A stretch of 64,000 nucleotides of DNA. It comes from Isochrysis galbana (taxonomy: Eukaryota; Haptophyta; Isochrysidales; Isochrysidaceae). A program made the position numbers and the translations under genes. The notes beneath the pieces were generated by a model that had not been told where the DNA came from, did no database searches, and worked only from the letters and a program-made list of their open reading frames with translations. Positions 51,656 through 62,399 of this stretch are shown piece after piece (within the stretch, counting starts at the first letter, position 1; each line of letters begins with the position of its first letter). The stretch covers positions 2,693,079 through 2,757,078 of the forward strand of contig CM030936.1 of NCBI GenBank assembly GCA_018136815.1. The letters run 5' to 3'.

Positions 51656-54600
51656 TAGGCCCAGGTCAATCCTTTTGCAAATTTTTCTGCAAGTTTGGGC
51701 GGCTGCTCCAACTTGTCACAAGTTTGGGCCCTCTCTACAAGTGAGCCACAAGTTTGGGGGCGGGCGACCCCCCTTTCTAATCGTATAACCCCCTATCTAG
51801 GAGTAAAATGCCCCCCCCTACAGTAGAATACAATATGGTCACGTTCCCCTGCCTTTTCACAGAAAATTTTTCTTACTCACATAAACAAGACGTTTTATTA
51901 AGATAAACTGGGGTGCTCTTGTGCTCTTGATGTCAGGAGAATGAAAGCCCGCGGCGGCCGCACGCGCATGGCGGGCCGAGGAGGTGAGCCATGCCTGCCC
52001 CTTCCGCCTGCTGGTCTGCTGCGCCCGTGCGCGAGCCCGTGGGCCCGCATCTCAACCCCTGCCTTTGCCCCTCACAGGTAAGCGCCATTGTACGCGAAGC
52101 CGCGTCGCGTCGCTCGCGGACGGCGATGAGGAAGGCGTCAGCGCTGAGCAGCGGTGCGCGCGCTTAGTTGAGGATGAGGAGAACGAGGAGAACGAGGAGG
52201 CGAGCGACAACGGCGGCGACAAGGCCATGGAGATGGAGACCGAGACCGACAGGGCTGGGACCGCGCCCTCGCGCCGCTCCACGAGCATCGTTGAGTCCGA
52301 CGACAGCGACGGCAGCTACGACAACGACACGGGCATCGATGGCATCGACCTGACCAAGGCGGCGGAGGTGAGCGTCGGCGCAGAGATGTGGCACAAGAAC
52401 CTGGGCAAGTGCACGGTCAAGCACACGGGCGCGGGCACCATGTACGCCACCACCGAGCTCGTGCAGGTGGAGTTCTTCTTGGTGGAGCAGCAAAAGATGT
52501 CTACTCGCTGGGTGCGGTCCTCGGAGCTCGAACAAAGAGATTCGGCGTCGACCTTAGGCGCGTCATCGAGCACCGCGAATTTTCCTTCCTCCTCCTTGGG
52601 GACGTCGAGGGACAACGGAGGGCCCTTGCACTCGCAAGGAAATGAAGTTGGCAATGTCCCGCCCCCGCTGGCAGCCATCGAGCGAGACCGACAGATGAGG
52701 CAGTTGCCTCCCCTCGGCTTGCGCCGCGCGCGGCAAGGCTCGGCGCGGAAGACACCCGAGCCCAAACAAGTCACGCCAACGGACCGCATCAAGGCTTACC
52801 CCGATGAGACCTTTACGCCGTCCGGCGCGAAGATATTTTGTCGGGCATGCAAGGAAGAGATCTCCTTGGTGTTCTCCATCTTCAAAGGTCACATTCTCTC
52901 GAACAAGCACACGTCGAACAAGGCTTTGTACTTCAAGGCAGAGGAGTCCAAGAACGAGCGGAAGTCCTTCATGGATGACTACTACGAGCAGTATCCGGAC
53001 GAGGCCGGCAGCAGCGTCGATAGAGAGACAGTCGCCTTTCGTTGGGAGGTCGTCGAGGTTTGTCTAGAGAGCGGCATTCCGCTCGAGAGGGTGCAAGGGA
53101 GACTCAGAAAGTTACTCGAAAAAGGTGGGAGGGCGTTGTCAGAATCCTCGAATCTGAAGACATTCATTCCCAAGATTGAGACTAAGGAGATCGCGCTCGT
53201 GCAACAAGAGATCGCTGGACAATTTGTAACCATCACGTTCGACGGCACCACACGTATGGGGGAAGCAATGACCGTCTGCGGTCGGTTTGTCGATGCCAAT
53301 TTCTCAGCGATCGGCAACCGCCTTCTATGTTTTAGTACGGTCGAAAGGCACATGGATGGGGTAGGGCTGTTTCGACACATCTCTAGCACCATGCGCAAGG
53401 TCAACTTGGAGCCTGATTGGGTTGTCGGGATCACGCGGGATAGCTGTTCCACTAACGGTGTGGCGTGCCAGAAGCTGTTGGACCTTTGTCCGAACGCTGT
53501 CGATATGTTGTGCGTCTCACACACCCTGCAGCACACAGGTGAGCATATGGAGCTAGCTGTTCTTGAAGACTTTTTGACACCGTGGCTAACGCTGATCTCT
53601 CACACCCAAATCGCTCGCACTCTATGGTTCGATATGATGCACGTCACGATGAAGGGGTACTCAAAGATCCGCTGGTGGTCCCGCTGGGAAGTGATGAAGC
53701 AGTTGGCGGAGAATTTCGGCGATTTGCAAAGGTTCGTGGCCAAGCTGGAAGAGTGTGGCATTGGAGATGCTACGACTAAGGCGATGGCTCGAATTATCCG
53801 TACACAGGGACGGCAGCTGCAATTGGAGCTCGCCCTCGCCATGGATGTGGAGGTTCTGTGCACAACGACATACAAGCTTGAAGGCGATGGTCTCGAGATC
53901 CTGTTGGTGTATGAGGCTCTCGAGAGTATCCGTCGCCGTGGGCGCACCATGGGTGAGGAAGCCTCTGACCTGCCCAACATCGCAAGCTTGTTGCGTGCCG
54001 GTGCAAAGCTGGATGTAGGCACCAAAACCAATGAGTACTATGAAGCTCCCTACCACCGCTGGTTTAAGGGTGTGATCTCGCATGTGCCGGACGCCCGTCA
54101 GCGCGGAGGTTGGGTGATTACGTATGACGATGGCACGACGTTAGGTGTGTTTGATGAACAGGAGATGCGACGGGCAATCGACGCAACTGCTTTGCCTGAA
54201 TGGTCATTGCTTGTGCAGCAGGTACGAGGCGCTTTTCAGTATCTCGAAGATCGGCTCAATGATCAGTGTGCCTCTCCATATCACTGCGGAGAGCAGCACC
54301 GGCGCACCGGGCTCTTGCGTGCATTCAACCCCGCCTTTGCCAATAACAAGGTGGATGCAATTTGGGTGCATCGGCTGGTCGAGATCCCTGCATTTGGCCA
54401 TTTACCTTCCGTGCGACAAAGGTTGCTGGATGAGCTTCCCGCGTACCTGGCCGCCTGTGATGGGACTACGATCGATCATTCGGAGGTCCCAACGTTCACA
54501 CGGGAAGTTCTTGCTTGGTGGTCATCCAACCACACCAAGTTCCCCACGTGGGCGAAAGCAGCAAGGATTGCGTTCAGCATGACTCCTAATTCGGCTGCGT

Positions 54601-55072
54601 GTGAGAGAGTGTTTTCATTGCTTGCCAAGATGTTTGGGCCCGATCGCTCGTCTTCTTTGGCGGACCAACTTTCGGCGGCGTTGATGTTGCGTTACAACAA
54701 CAACCAACGTGACAAAGTCCCAATGTGAATGAGAATAAGTGTGTCGTTTGTAGTTTGTAGTGTTACCGTGTTGTATGTAGTATTGTGTGATGTGAATGCC
54801 TCAATGACGAACAAACATGTATTAGCACAGGCCTATACTACTACTAATGGTGCACGGGGTGGGGACCGTCGGACCGTCGGGCACGCAATGCGCGAGTACG
54901 CCGGCAGTTTTTTTGCGTCCCTAAGGGAAACGTGCTGCGGACTGCGGACGTACTTGCCGCACGACAACTTGCGAAAAGAATTATCACAAGTTTGGGTCAT
55001 CGGCTTCAAGAATCCCGCAAGTTCGGCCGACAAGTTTGGGCGACTTTTGCTAAAAGGATTGACCTGGGCCTA
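51656..55072 (+). mobile_element. Complete hAT transposon
   Basis: 3417 bp. Left end taggcccaggtcaatccttt (51656) and right end, inverted, taggcccaggtcaatccttt (55072). The 8-bp target duplication cccctatc is perfect at 51648-51655 and 55073-55080. Subterminal caagtttggg units recur: three near the left end (51690-51760), three near the right end (54970-55041). An intact transposase is inside, so the element looks autonomous and recent. Confidence 0.93.
51941..54728 (+). CDS. hAT transposase with Tudor-like segments
   Basis: Probable exons 51941-51983 (ATG, donor GTGAGC) and 52078-54728, phase 1, 897 residues. A BED-type zinc finger is visible at FCRACKEEISLVFSIFKGHI followed by LSNKHTSNK. 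The DDE core follows: VTITFDGTTRMGEAMTVCGR, GITRDSCSTNGVACQKLL, LCVSHTLQHTGEH. The dimerisation domain closes the protein: VLAWWSSNHTKFPTWAKAAR, TPNSAACERVFSLLAKMFG and LRYNNN. Two Tudor-like segments stand out: early (GAEMWHKNLGKCTVKHTGAG and on to VQVEFF), and one inserted between core and dimerisation domain (HRWFKGVISHVPDARQRGGW, then VITYDDGTTLGVFDEQE). No stop or frameshift. Confidence 0.9.
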
Positions 55073-55080
55073 CCCCTATC

Positions 55081-55730
55081 CCGACGGCAGCGCCGCTGCA
55101 ATGGGCAGCGCTTTTACATGGGCATGTGCGAGCACCGAGAAGCCACCGCAGTCCGCAGTGGAGCGGAGGAGGAGGAGGAGAAAAAAACCACTTAATATTC
55201 ATATTTGTCGCATTCGCGATCGACGATCGACCTCGTCCGCGGCCTTTGACTTTACTCGTTAGTCGTTCTTTACTCGATAGGCGTTATACGCGCCGCTCGT
55301 CACTCGTAACTCGTAACTCATCACTCGCTCCTTGCCTGTTTGCGCCTCCTTGTGGCCCGTGCGTCCTGATTCCCAGACCTGGTCCTTTTGCTTTGCGATC
55401 GCCTGGGTCCCTCCTTGCCGCGGTTTCCCCCCGCGCTCGTCCTCGCAGGTGTTCCTCGTCGTGGGTTTTTCCCCAACGGTTAGCCTACCCCCGCGCCCTT
55501 GTTATCATCAGTGCACGGGAAGTCTTGTAGATTCCCTCCTTACTTCTACTAATTCTCCCCTCGTAACTGTCGATCGCATCGGCCTTTCCGTCGTACCGTC
55601 GCTCCACTCCCATCGCCCCGTCGCTCTCCTGTCGGCTTCTCTTCCTTGTTTTTCCATTCCCCGCGTTTCCCCGTTTGAGTGGGGAAGGATACGTGAATGT
55701 GAGGGGAAGTGGGGTTAGGGTTGAGTGAGC
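55081..55730. other. No supported gene
   Basis: Includes a tail-like gaaaaaaaccacttaatattcat sequence near 55180-55210. ORFs here are Arg/Ser-rich by-products. Confidence 0.3.
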
Positions 55731-55754
55731 GTGACAGTTTGTCCTTGGTAGTCG

Positions 55755-56118
55755 TCTTTTGTCGAGGCGATCGACCGCTTGTCGCGCGGCCAAGGCTCTC
55801 GGGATTCCCTCTTCCTATGCCTCCTCGATCTGGCTTCCGGTTTCTGGTGCCTACCAATCAAAGAAGAGGACAAGCCTATCACCGCGTTCTGTGTTCTGTA
55901 CCCATCGTCAGAAGTACGAGTTCAACTACCTTCCCTTTGGCGTTCAATCAGGCCCGTCCTACATGTGCCGCCTCATGGACGCCGTGCTCCAAGGTTTGGC
56001 CTGGGAGATCTGCATGCCGTACCTGGACGACGTCGGCATCTGGTCAACGGGCACAGGCGACGGGATCAGGCAAACCCTCGCCGCTCGCCGCGTCTCGGCT
56101 CCTCAGGACCCGCTCTGA
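55755..56118 (+). pseudogene. Ty3/gypsy reverse transcriptase fragment
   Basis: One frame reads LDLASGFWCLPIKEEDKPIT, a second continues YEFNYLPFGVQSGPSYMCRL and ICMPYLDDVGIWST. These are the gypsy reverse transcriptase blocks with the YxDD-type catalytic site (YLDD). The switch of frame around 55900 shows it is broken. It runs straight into an inverted family-B repeat at about 56230. Confidence 0.8.
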
Positions 56119-56229
56119 GGGTCGCACATGTCAATGTTCTGCCCGCTCTCTTCCTCCCTACTGAGGCCCGGTCCTCTAGCCCGCTGCCACAGCCGCAGCG
56201 GGCGTCGTTTCTGCTCGGGCAGTGGTGAT

Positions 56230-57735
56230 AAGTGGCAAGTTAAACCTCAAATCTCGAGTGCATAGAGCAACCGACTCGCTCGCCAAACACCTTGATGACC
56301 GAGAAAAAAGAAGCAAGAACCTTCAAGCCAAGGGCAGCGGACCTAGAGAATGTGAGAGGAAATTTCCGCACGCCAACGCGAACGCCAAACGCGGGAAGAC
56401 AACGAAATCCTAAGTAAGCAGGCCAAGTAGAACCCATGAATCGAACAGGCCAGGACGACAACGAAAGTAAGCAAGTCCCAAGAGAGAACCGGAACCCGAT
56501 GAGAACCAACAAGCCTTGCAAGAAGCTAAACAAGCCTCCTGAAGGTACCCTGAGAGACTGAGACAAGCGCACAGCGAGACAGCGAGCGACAAGCGACCTG
56601 CTGGCTCCTTTGCCTTTGGGTCAAGATTACCCGAAAGGAGGAAACCTGGAATCTAAACCTGACAAACAGGCTAGAAGGAACGAAACGAGAACCTGAATTC
56701 TAGGTCGCTAGGGACGAACCCCACCAACCTCCAATCTAGAAGTGCCTGTCAACTAAGTTTATACTTAGTTCGCCCATGGGGGGGCACGAGCCCCCCTCTC
56801 TCTCCACTCCTCCCCTGCCATGGGGGAGGAACCACCCACTCTCCTGGCACGCCTGATGGCTTGCCAGGAGCACACTGCCATGCTGACCCATTCCTCTCCT
56901 CACAGGCACGCCTGACTCGCCCGCCCTGGCCTGTCGTGGCCAGCCCATCCCTCTGACCAGCCCCTCCTCCCCCTGGGCCCCCCTGTTTAGGACCCCCCAG
57001 CCAGCTCCAGTCGACCCGCAGGGGCTCGGAGCGCCAGCGAGGGAGAGGCAGGAGGGGCTAGGGCCATGCCCCAGCCTCACCTGCCCCCTGAGCTGCGCTC
57101 CCAGGCCCCTGCTGGCCACCTGGGGACCTGAAGAGGGGCCGCAGGCGCGCGCCATGGGCCCCCGCCGCAGGGAAGAGAGGAGGAAAAGGGAAGAGGGAGG
57201 GGAGGGGGGAGCGGCAGCTCCCCCCTCCGGCAGAAACGTGTCTTCTCGCCCCGTTTGGGTAAGAGAAGACGGGGGCGCCAGAGCCAGGAGGGAAGGGCCG
57301 CGGCTCGCCGCGGCCACTCGCTCTAGCGAGGGAGATTAGCGCTTCTGGGCTCCTATCTCACGAGTGCCCCCCCCCCCCCCTGCGTTGCTTTTACCCGAAA
57401 GGGGTTTTCCCCCAGCGTGGACTCGAGGAGAGGACGCGCTGGGGTGCGCGGGGCCGGTGCATGCACTGGGGGAAGGACAAATATCGAGGGGAGGGGGCAA
57501 TGCCCCCACCCCCCGGTATCACTCGGACACTTGGCCCGTCAGGCATGGCGGGATTCCGGGACTGAGACGTTATGTCCAATTAGCTAGTGGGGTTGGCTAG
57601 GATATAACATTGATTATTATTATTAATATTATCTAGAAGTGCCTGTGCTTCACCGTGTGGCCGCACGCCGATCGACCAGGAGGAGATAAGAGCTTGGAGA
57701 TCGCATCATCTAGGCATCTAGGATGAATGCGACAG
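56230..57735 (-). repeat. LTR-like repeat, family B (copy B3), interrupted
   Basis: Minus-strand copy of family B in two parts, 57735-57631 and 56749-56230, separated by retroposon S3. The two parts join perfectly across the 16-bp target duplication (atctagaagtgcctgt). Includes gtgcggccacacggtgaagc in the first part and cctagcgacctagaattc, cggaaatttcctctcacatt in the second. Confidence 0.7.
56750..57630 (+). mobile_element. SINE-like hairpin-capped retroposon (copy S3)
   Basis: 881 bp flanked by atctagaagtgcctgt at 56734-56749 and 57631-57646. Cap AACTAAGTTTATACTTAGTT at 56751-56770, second hairpin GGGGGGC-ACGA-GCCCCCC at 56779-56796, a GC-rich body, a poly-C tract near 57370, and the type-b tail gacaaatatcgaggggagg ... 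gtggggttggctaggatata, ending in ttattattattaatatt. No conserved ORF. Inserted in family-B DNA. Confidence 0.92.
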
Positions 57736-58324
57736 TGTGAAAGTCAATTTTTGCACTTTGCTGCCCGTGTGTTCGAACACCTCAGGAAGGTGTTCTAGTT
57801 ATTGTGCGCATTCTTCCTTCATGTATGGGATGGTGAATGGTCGGTCCTCCATCCTTCGTCGGAGAGATTGGAGCCTGAGGGGGAGGGCACGAGGCGCCTC
57901 CCCATTGTGAACTAAGAACATATAAATTAGTTCGTAGTGTATACGTAACATGCCCGCATTTCGAATACCATCAACTACCTGACTACTACCACATGTCGAG
58001 TTGTGGTTGAGTTGTCACAACTGGTTGGTGGTGTTGTCGTCCGCTGAGTGTTGGGTGTCATGGTGTGCACATGAGATACGGACGACGAGCTCGTCCATTT
58101 CAACGACACAAAGGCACTGCGGAGTGACCATGTGTGCCAACGGGTCGTTTCGGCTCGAAGTCTTCCTTGTGAAACCAAACAGCAACGGCCCTAATCACAG
58201 CGTGCAAATGCCGCAGCCCTACACAATTCGCTCTGCTTGAATGTATCTATCTATCCAACCATGATCGGCATCATCGGCACGGATGGTTGGCTCGTTGGAG
58301 GAATTGGCGCATGGGGACGGCAGG
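57736..58324. other. No supported gene
   Basis: Intergenic, downstream of the minus-strand partial gene. Short ORFs only. Confidence 0.4.
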
Positions 58325-58700
58325 TCAAAATACAACGCTGCAATAGTGGCGGTGCTGCCGTTCACGTATGGCGACTCACATTGAAGAGCCTTTGCGAGAG
58401 GTTAGCACAGCTCGTGCCATTTCACGCCGTCGCTCCTTCATGGCTTCCTTTTGGGCAACTTTTGCGGCCTTAGCCTCCGCCTTCTTGGATAGGCGCGTCT
58501 CGCTATTGGGCGAATTAGCCTGCCCCAACCCCAGCCCGCTGCTCACAGAGGAGCTCCCCTGCTTCGAGACAGGCAACTCACATTCACTCCTAGCTGAGCC
58601 GCCATTTGCTACCTTCTTGCCAGACCATTTTGGCGTCACCGGCACTGGACGTGCCTTCATTCGTCCGCCTTGTACGACGCCACCGGCGCCAAACATGCGA
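58325..58700 (-). CDS. C-terminal part of an unknown basic protein
   Basis: Exon from the gap edge (58700) to 58380 with a GTGAGT donor, then a 13-base final exon 58337-58325 after an attgcag acceptor; the join reads ...SRKGSSIVVF and stop. About 107 residues begin MFGAGGVVQGGRMKARPVP, pass a Ser-rich part, and end in a charged helix (KKAEAKAAKVAQKEAMKERR). No family is recognised. The 5' part is in or beyond the gap. Confidence 0.5.
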
Positions 58701-58800
58701 NNNNNNNNNNNNNNNNNNNNNNNNNNNNNNNNNNNNNNNNNNNNNNNNNNNNNNNNNNNNNNNNNNNNNNNNNNNNNNNNNNNNNNNNNNNNNNNNNNNN
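58701..58800. other. Assembly gap, 100 N
   Basis: Placeholder-sized gap that removes the upstream part of the minus-strand gene at 58325-58700. The sequence on the far side (58801-58892) is not recognisably coding. Confidence 0.95.
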
Positions 58801-58909
58801 ATGGCGGGTTCCGGGCAGGCCTTCTAGTGGTCCGATGTATTTGGTCGACTGGTGGTGACTGGGCCGTTTGTGTCCCCCGTGTGCGTGTCGGCTTCCTGTG
58901 TACCTCCAC

Positions 58910-59789
58910 AACTAAGTTTATACTTAGCTCGCCCATGGGGGGGCACGAGCCCCCCTCTCTCTCCACTCCTCCCCTGCCATGGGGGAGGATCCACCCACTC
59001 TCTTGGCACGCCTGATGGCTTGCCAGGAGCACACAGCCCTGCTGACCCATACCTCTCCCCACAGGCCCGCCTGACTCGCCCGCCCTGGCCCATCGTGGCC
59101 TGCCCATTCCTCTGACCAGCCCCTCCTCCCCCTGGGCCCCCCTGTTCAGGACCCCCCAGCCAGCTCCAGTCGACCCGCAGGGGCTCGAGAGCCAGCGAGG
59201 GAGAGGCAGGAGGGGCCAGGGCCATGCCCCAGCCTCACCTGCCCCCTGAGCTATGCTCCCAGGCCCTGCAGGCCATCTGGGGACCTGAGCGAGGGGCCGC
59301 AGGCGCGCGCCATGGGCCCCCGCCGCAGGGAAGAGAGGAGGAAAGGGGAAGAGGGAGGGGAGGGGGGAGCGGCAGCTCTCCCCTCCGGCAGTAACGTGTC
59401 TTCTCGCCCCGTTTGGGTAAGAGAAGACGGGGGCGCCAGAGCCAGGAGGGAAGGGCCGCGGCTCGCCGCGGCCACTCGCTCGGGCGAGGGAGATTAGCGC
59501 TCTAGGCCCCTAAACTCACGAGTGCCCCCCCCCCCCCCCCCGCGTTGTTTTACCCGAAAGGGGTTTTCCCCCAGCGTGGCCTCGAGGAGAGGACGTGCTG
59601 GGGTGCGTAGGGTCGGTGCTTGCTCTGGGGGGAGGACAAATATCGAGGGGAGGGGGCAATGCCCCCCCCCCCGGTACCACTCGGACACCTGGCTCGCCAG
59701 GCATGGCGGGAGTCCGGGGCTGAAAAGTTGTGTCCAATTAGCTAGTGGGGTTGGCTAGGATATAACATTTTAATTTTAATTTAATTTAA
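58910..59789 (+). mobile_element. SINE-like hairpin-capped retroposon (copy S4)
   Basis: 880 bp flanked by ttcctgtgtacctccac at 58893-58909 and 59790-59806. Nearly identical to S3 over its full length, with cap at 58910-58929 (aactaagtttatacttagct), the second hairpin, and the type-b tail ending gtggggttggctaggatata and taatttaattt repeats. The tails after the shared end differ from S3, as expected for independent retrotransposition. Confidence 0.92.
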
Positions 59790-59806
59790 TTCCTGTGTAC
59801 CTCCAC

Positions 59807-60340
59807 CTCCACGCGTGGGTGACAAGCCACTATGTGGCTATGTGTCCCCGTCTCCCGCGCGTTAGTTACATCCCGGGTCCTCCAGCTATTATATGTGTCG
59901 CCCCTAGCGAGTTGGCGAGCGTACGTAGCTCAAAGCTGGGTTCTAGGTTGCCTTGTTTGTCTAGTGTGAATAGTGGGTGTATAATAATAAAACAACTGAG
60001 CGTTAGTACCATTACTCCCACTAGCCCGCGCTACTATCACGACACCCCTCAGCGCACCTGCCCGTACGCCTTGACGTGTGCTGTCACTAGACACATACGC
60101 ATATGCACCCCTACGAATCTCCCCCCTCGCAAACCCCCGGCTCCCATTATTTATAACTCCCCACAAGCTACAATGAGGGAAAACCCATTGAGGCGGACCG
60201 ACATACGTCGGGCGACTCTCCGGGAAAAAGCACCGGGGGGGGGGGGGGTCGAGGAACCTCTCGTCATGAAAAGAAACGGCCCTTACAGCTCTCGCCGCGA
60301 GCTGTCCTCGAGAAATAAAAGACTGCGCCTCGAGATACCT
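59807..60340. other. No supported gene
   Basis: No ORF of note; G12 run at about 60236-60247. Pre-insertion host sequence of copy S5. Confidence 0.4.
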
Positions 60341-60358
60341 GCCAACGTGGTTCCCGTA

Positions 60359-61119
60359 ATTAAAATTAAATTAAACCTTTTAATAGTCTCACCGCGCACG
60401 CAGCCGTGGACCCTCTACTTTCTACTCACGTAGGAAAACTTTCTACACCCCCACGCTCCCAGCCCTTCTCCCCCCGCCATCAGGCGGCTCCCCCCGTGCA
60501 CTACTAGGGGGATTGGGGTGAAGGGCTTAGATATGGTCCGGTGGCCCGCGCCTCCCCCCGGTGATCTGTTCCCTCTCTTCCTCCTGTGTCTCCGAGTGGG
60601 CGGCGACCTCAGTCCCGACGTATCCTGTAAACAGGTGCGGGACTTACCTATTTTTCGGTGGGCGGAGCTCCGCTCCGCCCACCCCCTTCTCCGCGCTCTC
60701 TCTCCCCTCTCCTGCGGCACGCGCGATGGCGCGCCTGCGGCAGGCCTGCAGCTGCGCATTGGCGACCCTGGAGGCTCATGGAGGCCAGCTCAGGGGGCAG
60801 AGGAGGCTGGGGCTGGGCCCTGGCCTCCCCTGCCTCTCCCTCGCTGGCGCTCCTGAGCCTCAGGGGCCCCCACGCTGCACCTGTCTGCCTGTCGAACAGG
60901 GGGGGAGGAGGGGTTGGAGCAATGGGCTGGCCACGCCGGGCCAGGATGGGCGAATCAGGCGAGCCTGTCAGTGGGAGAGAGGGTCAGCAGGGCAGTGGCC
61001 TCCTGGCAAGCCATCAGGCGTGCCAGGAGGATGGGTGGTTCCTCCCCCATGGCGGGGGAGGAGTGGAGAGAGGGGGGGGCTCGTGCCCCCCCATGGGCGA
61101 GCTAAGTATAAACTTAGTT
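60359..61119 (-). mobile_element. SINE-like hairpin-capped retroposon (copy S5)
   Basis: About 760 bp flanked by gccaacgtggttcccgta at 60341-60358 and 61120-61137. On the minus strand: cap AACTAAGTTTATACTTAGCT (61119-61100), second hairpin, GC-rich body homologous to S3/S4 for about 400 bp, then a different 3' half and the type-a tail gcggtgagactattaaaagg with ttaattttaatt at the end. Confidence 0.92.
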
Positions 61120-61257
61120 GCCAACGTGGTTCCCGTAGGTGCCTTGAGCCTCCCCCTCCTCATCCCCCTCCTGTCGCCAGCCGCCCCTCTCCGCCCGTTT
61201 GCTAACGCATAACGAGACCCGTTTCTCACCGCACTCCATGGGGGGGGTGCAAAACTG

Positions 61258-61524
61258 TCAGACATCCACGACGCAGGTGGATTTCTGGTGTCCAGTGCCG
61301 TGCTCCCAGGGTTGGACGACTTGGGTCGGGGTCAACCCCCCGACTAAACGGCGAGCTTCCGCATGCATCCGAGGATTCTCAACCGCTACGAACGGAGCAG
61401 TGGCGGAGGCCATTGACTTGAAAACACGAGCGGCGGACTCAAGAGCGGCATGACGGCCGGGTTCTTGGGAGAGCCATTGATTGCTGACGGCGGAAAGGTA
61501 CGTGCAGGGCGGGTGCAAAATTTT
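61258..61524 (-). pseudogene. Second DNA methyltransferase-like fragment
   Basis: Related to the frame at 26519-27007. Conserved parts: HPPCTYLSAVSNQW, FVAVENPRMHAEARRLVGGL and VVQPWEHGTGHQKSTC, then an early stop (VVDV). The GWDLI strand before HPP and everything upstream are missing: the frame runs into family-D repeat DNA at about 61525. It is truncated at both ends and should be dead. Confidence 0.65.
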
Positions 61525-61625
61525 CGAAAATACCCGATTTCAGGCCTGTGACGGCCGTGCGGAAATATATTTCAGGCCCCTCTCCGGTATTATTTTACCG
61601 ATGGCCTTCATGCGCGCCTCTCGCA
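61525..61625 (-). repeat. Dispersed repeat, family D, inverted copy
   Basis: Reverse complement matches 2228-2345 (gcatgaaggc, taccggagagggg, cgcacggc, aggcctgaaatcgggtattt, tcgaaaattt). It is fused to the methyltransferase fragment. Confidence 0.6.
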
Positions 61626-61629
61626 GCGA

Positions 61630-62399
61630 AACACGAATACATGGGCATTGGCAGCTGACCCGGACCAAAGATCCTGGTTCTATACGCGCAGCAATATATT
61701 TTCACTATGTTTTCATGGACTTGAACATGTACGTAAGTATCGCAAAAACTAAAGACTAAAGACGCGCTAACCGCTAAAAACACCAAGGGCTCGAGAACCC
61801 AACACCCAACTTCGACCCGCGACCGGGGGCACCACGAGGCCGTTCCAGTCACGGCTCACCAAAGGGATGCCGCTACCCAAATTCCAAATTGCCATGTTCC
61901 GCCACTTTCTATGAATAAAGTTCCCGCCTGAATTTTGATTTGTACGGAGTTCACTTGAAGTCGTTCTTGTCAAAATTTTACAAGTTTGGTACACCTCTGT
62001 TACCTATCAATAGGCAAACGGTCTGGTAGGCCTATTGACCTCTTAATAGAACCTATTAGAAGCCTATTGTCCCATCCGGGGCTACACGTAAATGCCCTGG
62101 TATCATTCCGATACGAGAGCTACCAATGGCACGGCGCACACGAACAAAGCATGCGTGCATTGTACTCTGGATGGCAATACAGGGCATGGCATCCCGAGCC
62201 CCTCGAGCATGAGCATGTGAGGAGGAGGCGTCATTGTACTGAGACGTCTTGCCCTACCCCCTTTGAGGACCCACTTTTGACTATCACCACCAAATGACAT
62301 GGCTCTACAGGACTAGGGGTGACATCAAGAGGGAGGAGGCTCAGCTCAAGGTGTAGGCACTAGCGAGCGATGCTCTTCGGTTGCGAAGCTAACACTCTG
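61630..62399. other. No supported gene
   Basis: AT-richer DNA with inverted caataggc/gcctattg motifs near 62005-62075. 3' flank of the PH-domain gene at its right end. Confidence 0.4.

Noticed and set aside
51984-52077. Longer GTG-started N-terminus of the hAT transposase
   Set aside because: The bases 51984-52077 have intron ends (GTGAGC ... CTCACAG), and an ATG exon at 51941 joins in phase, so the in-frame reading through them is probably intronic.
56730-59810. S3 and S4 as a tandem duplication of one locus
   Set aside because: Each copy has its own distinct target duplication and its own A/T tail, so they are independent insertions.
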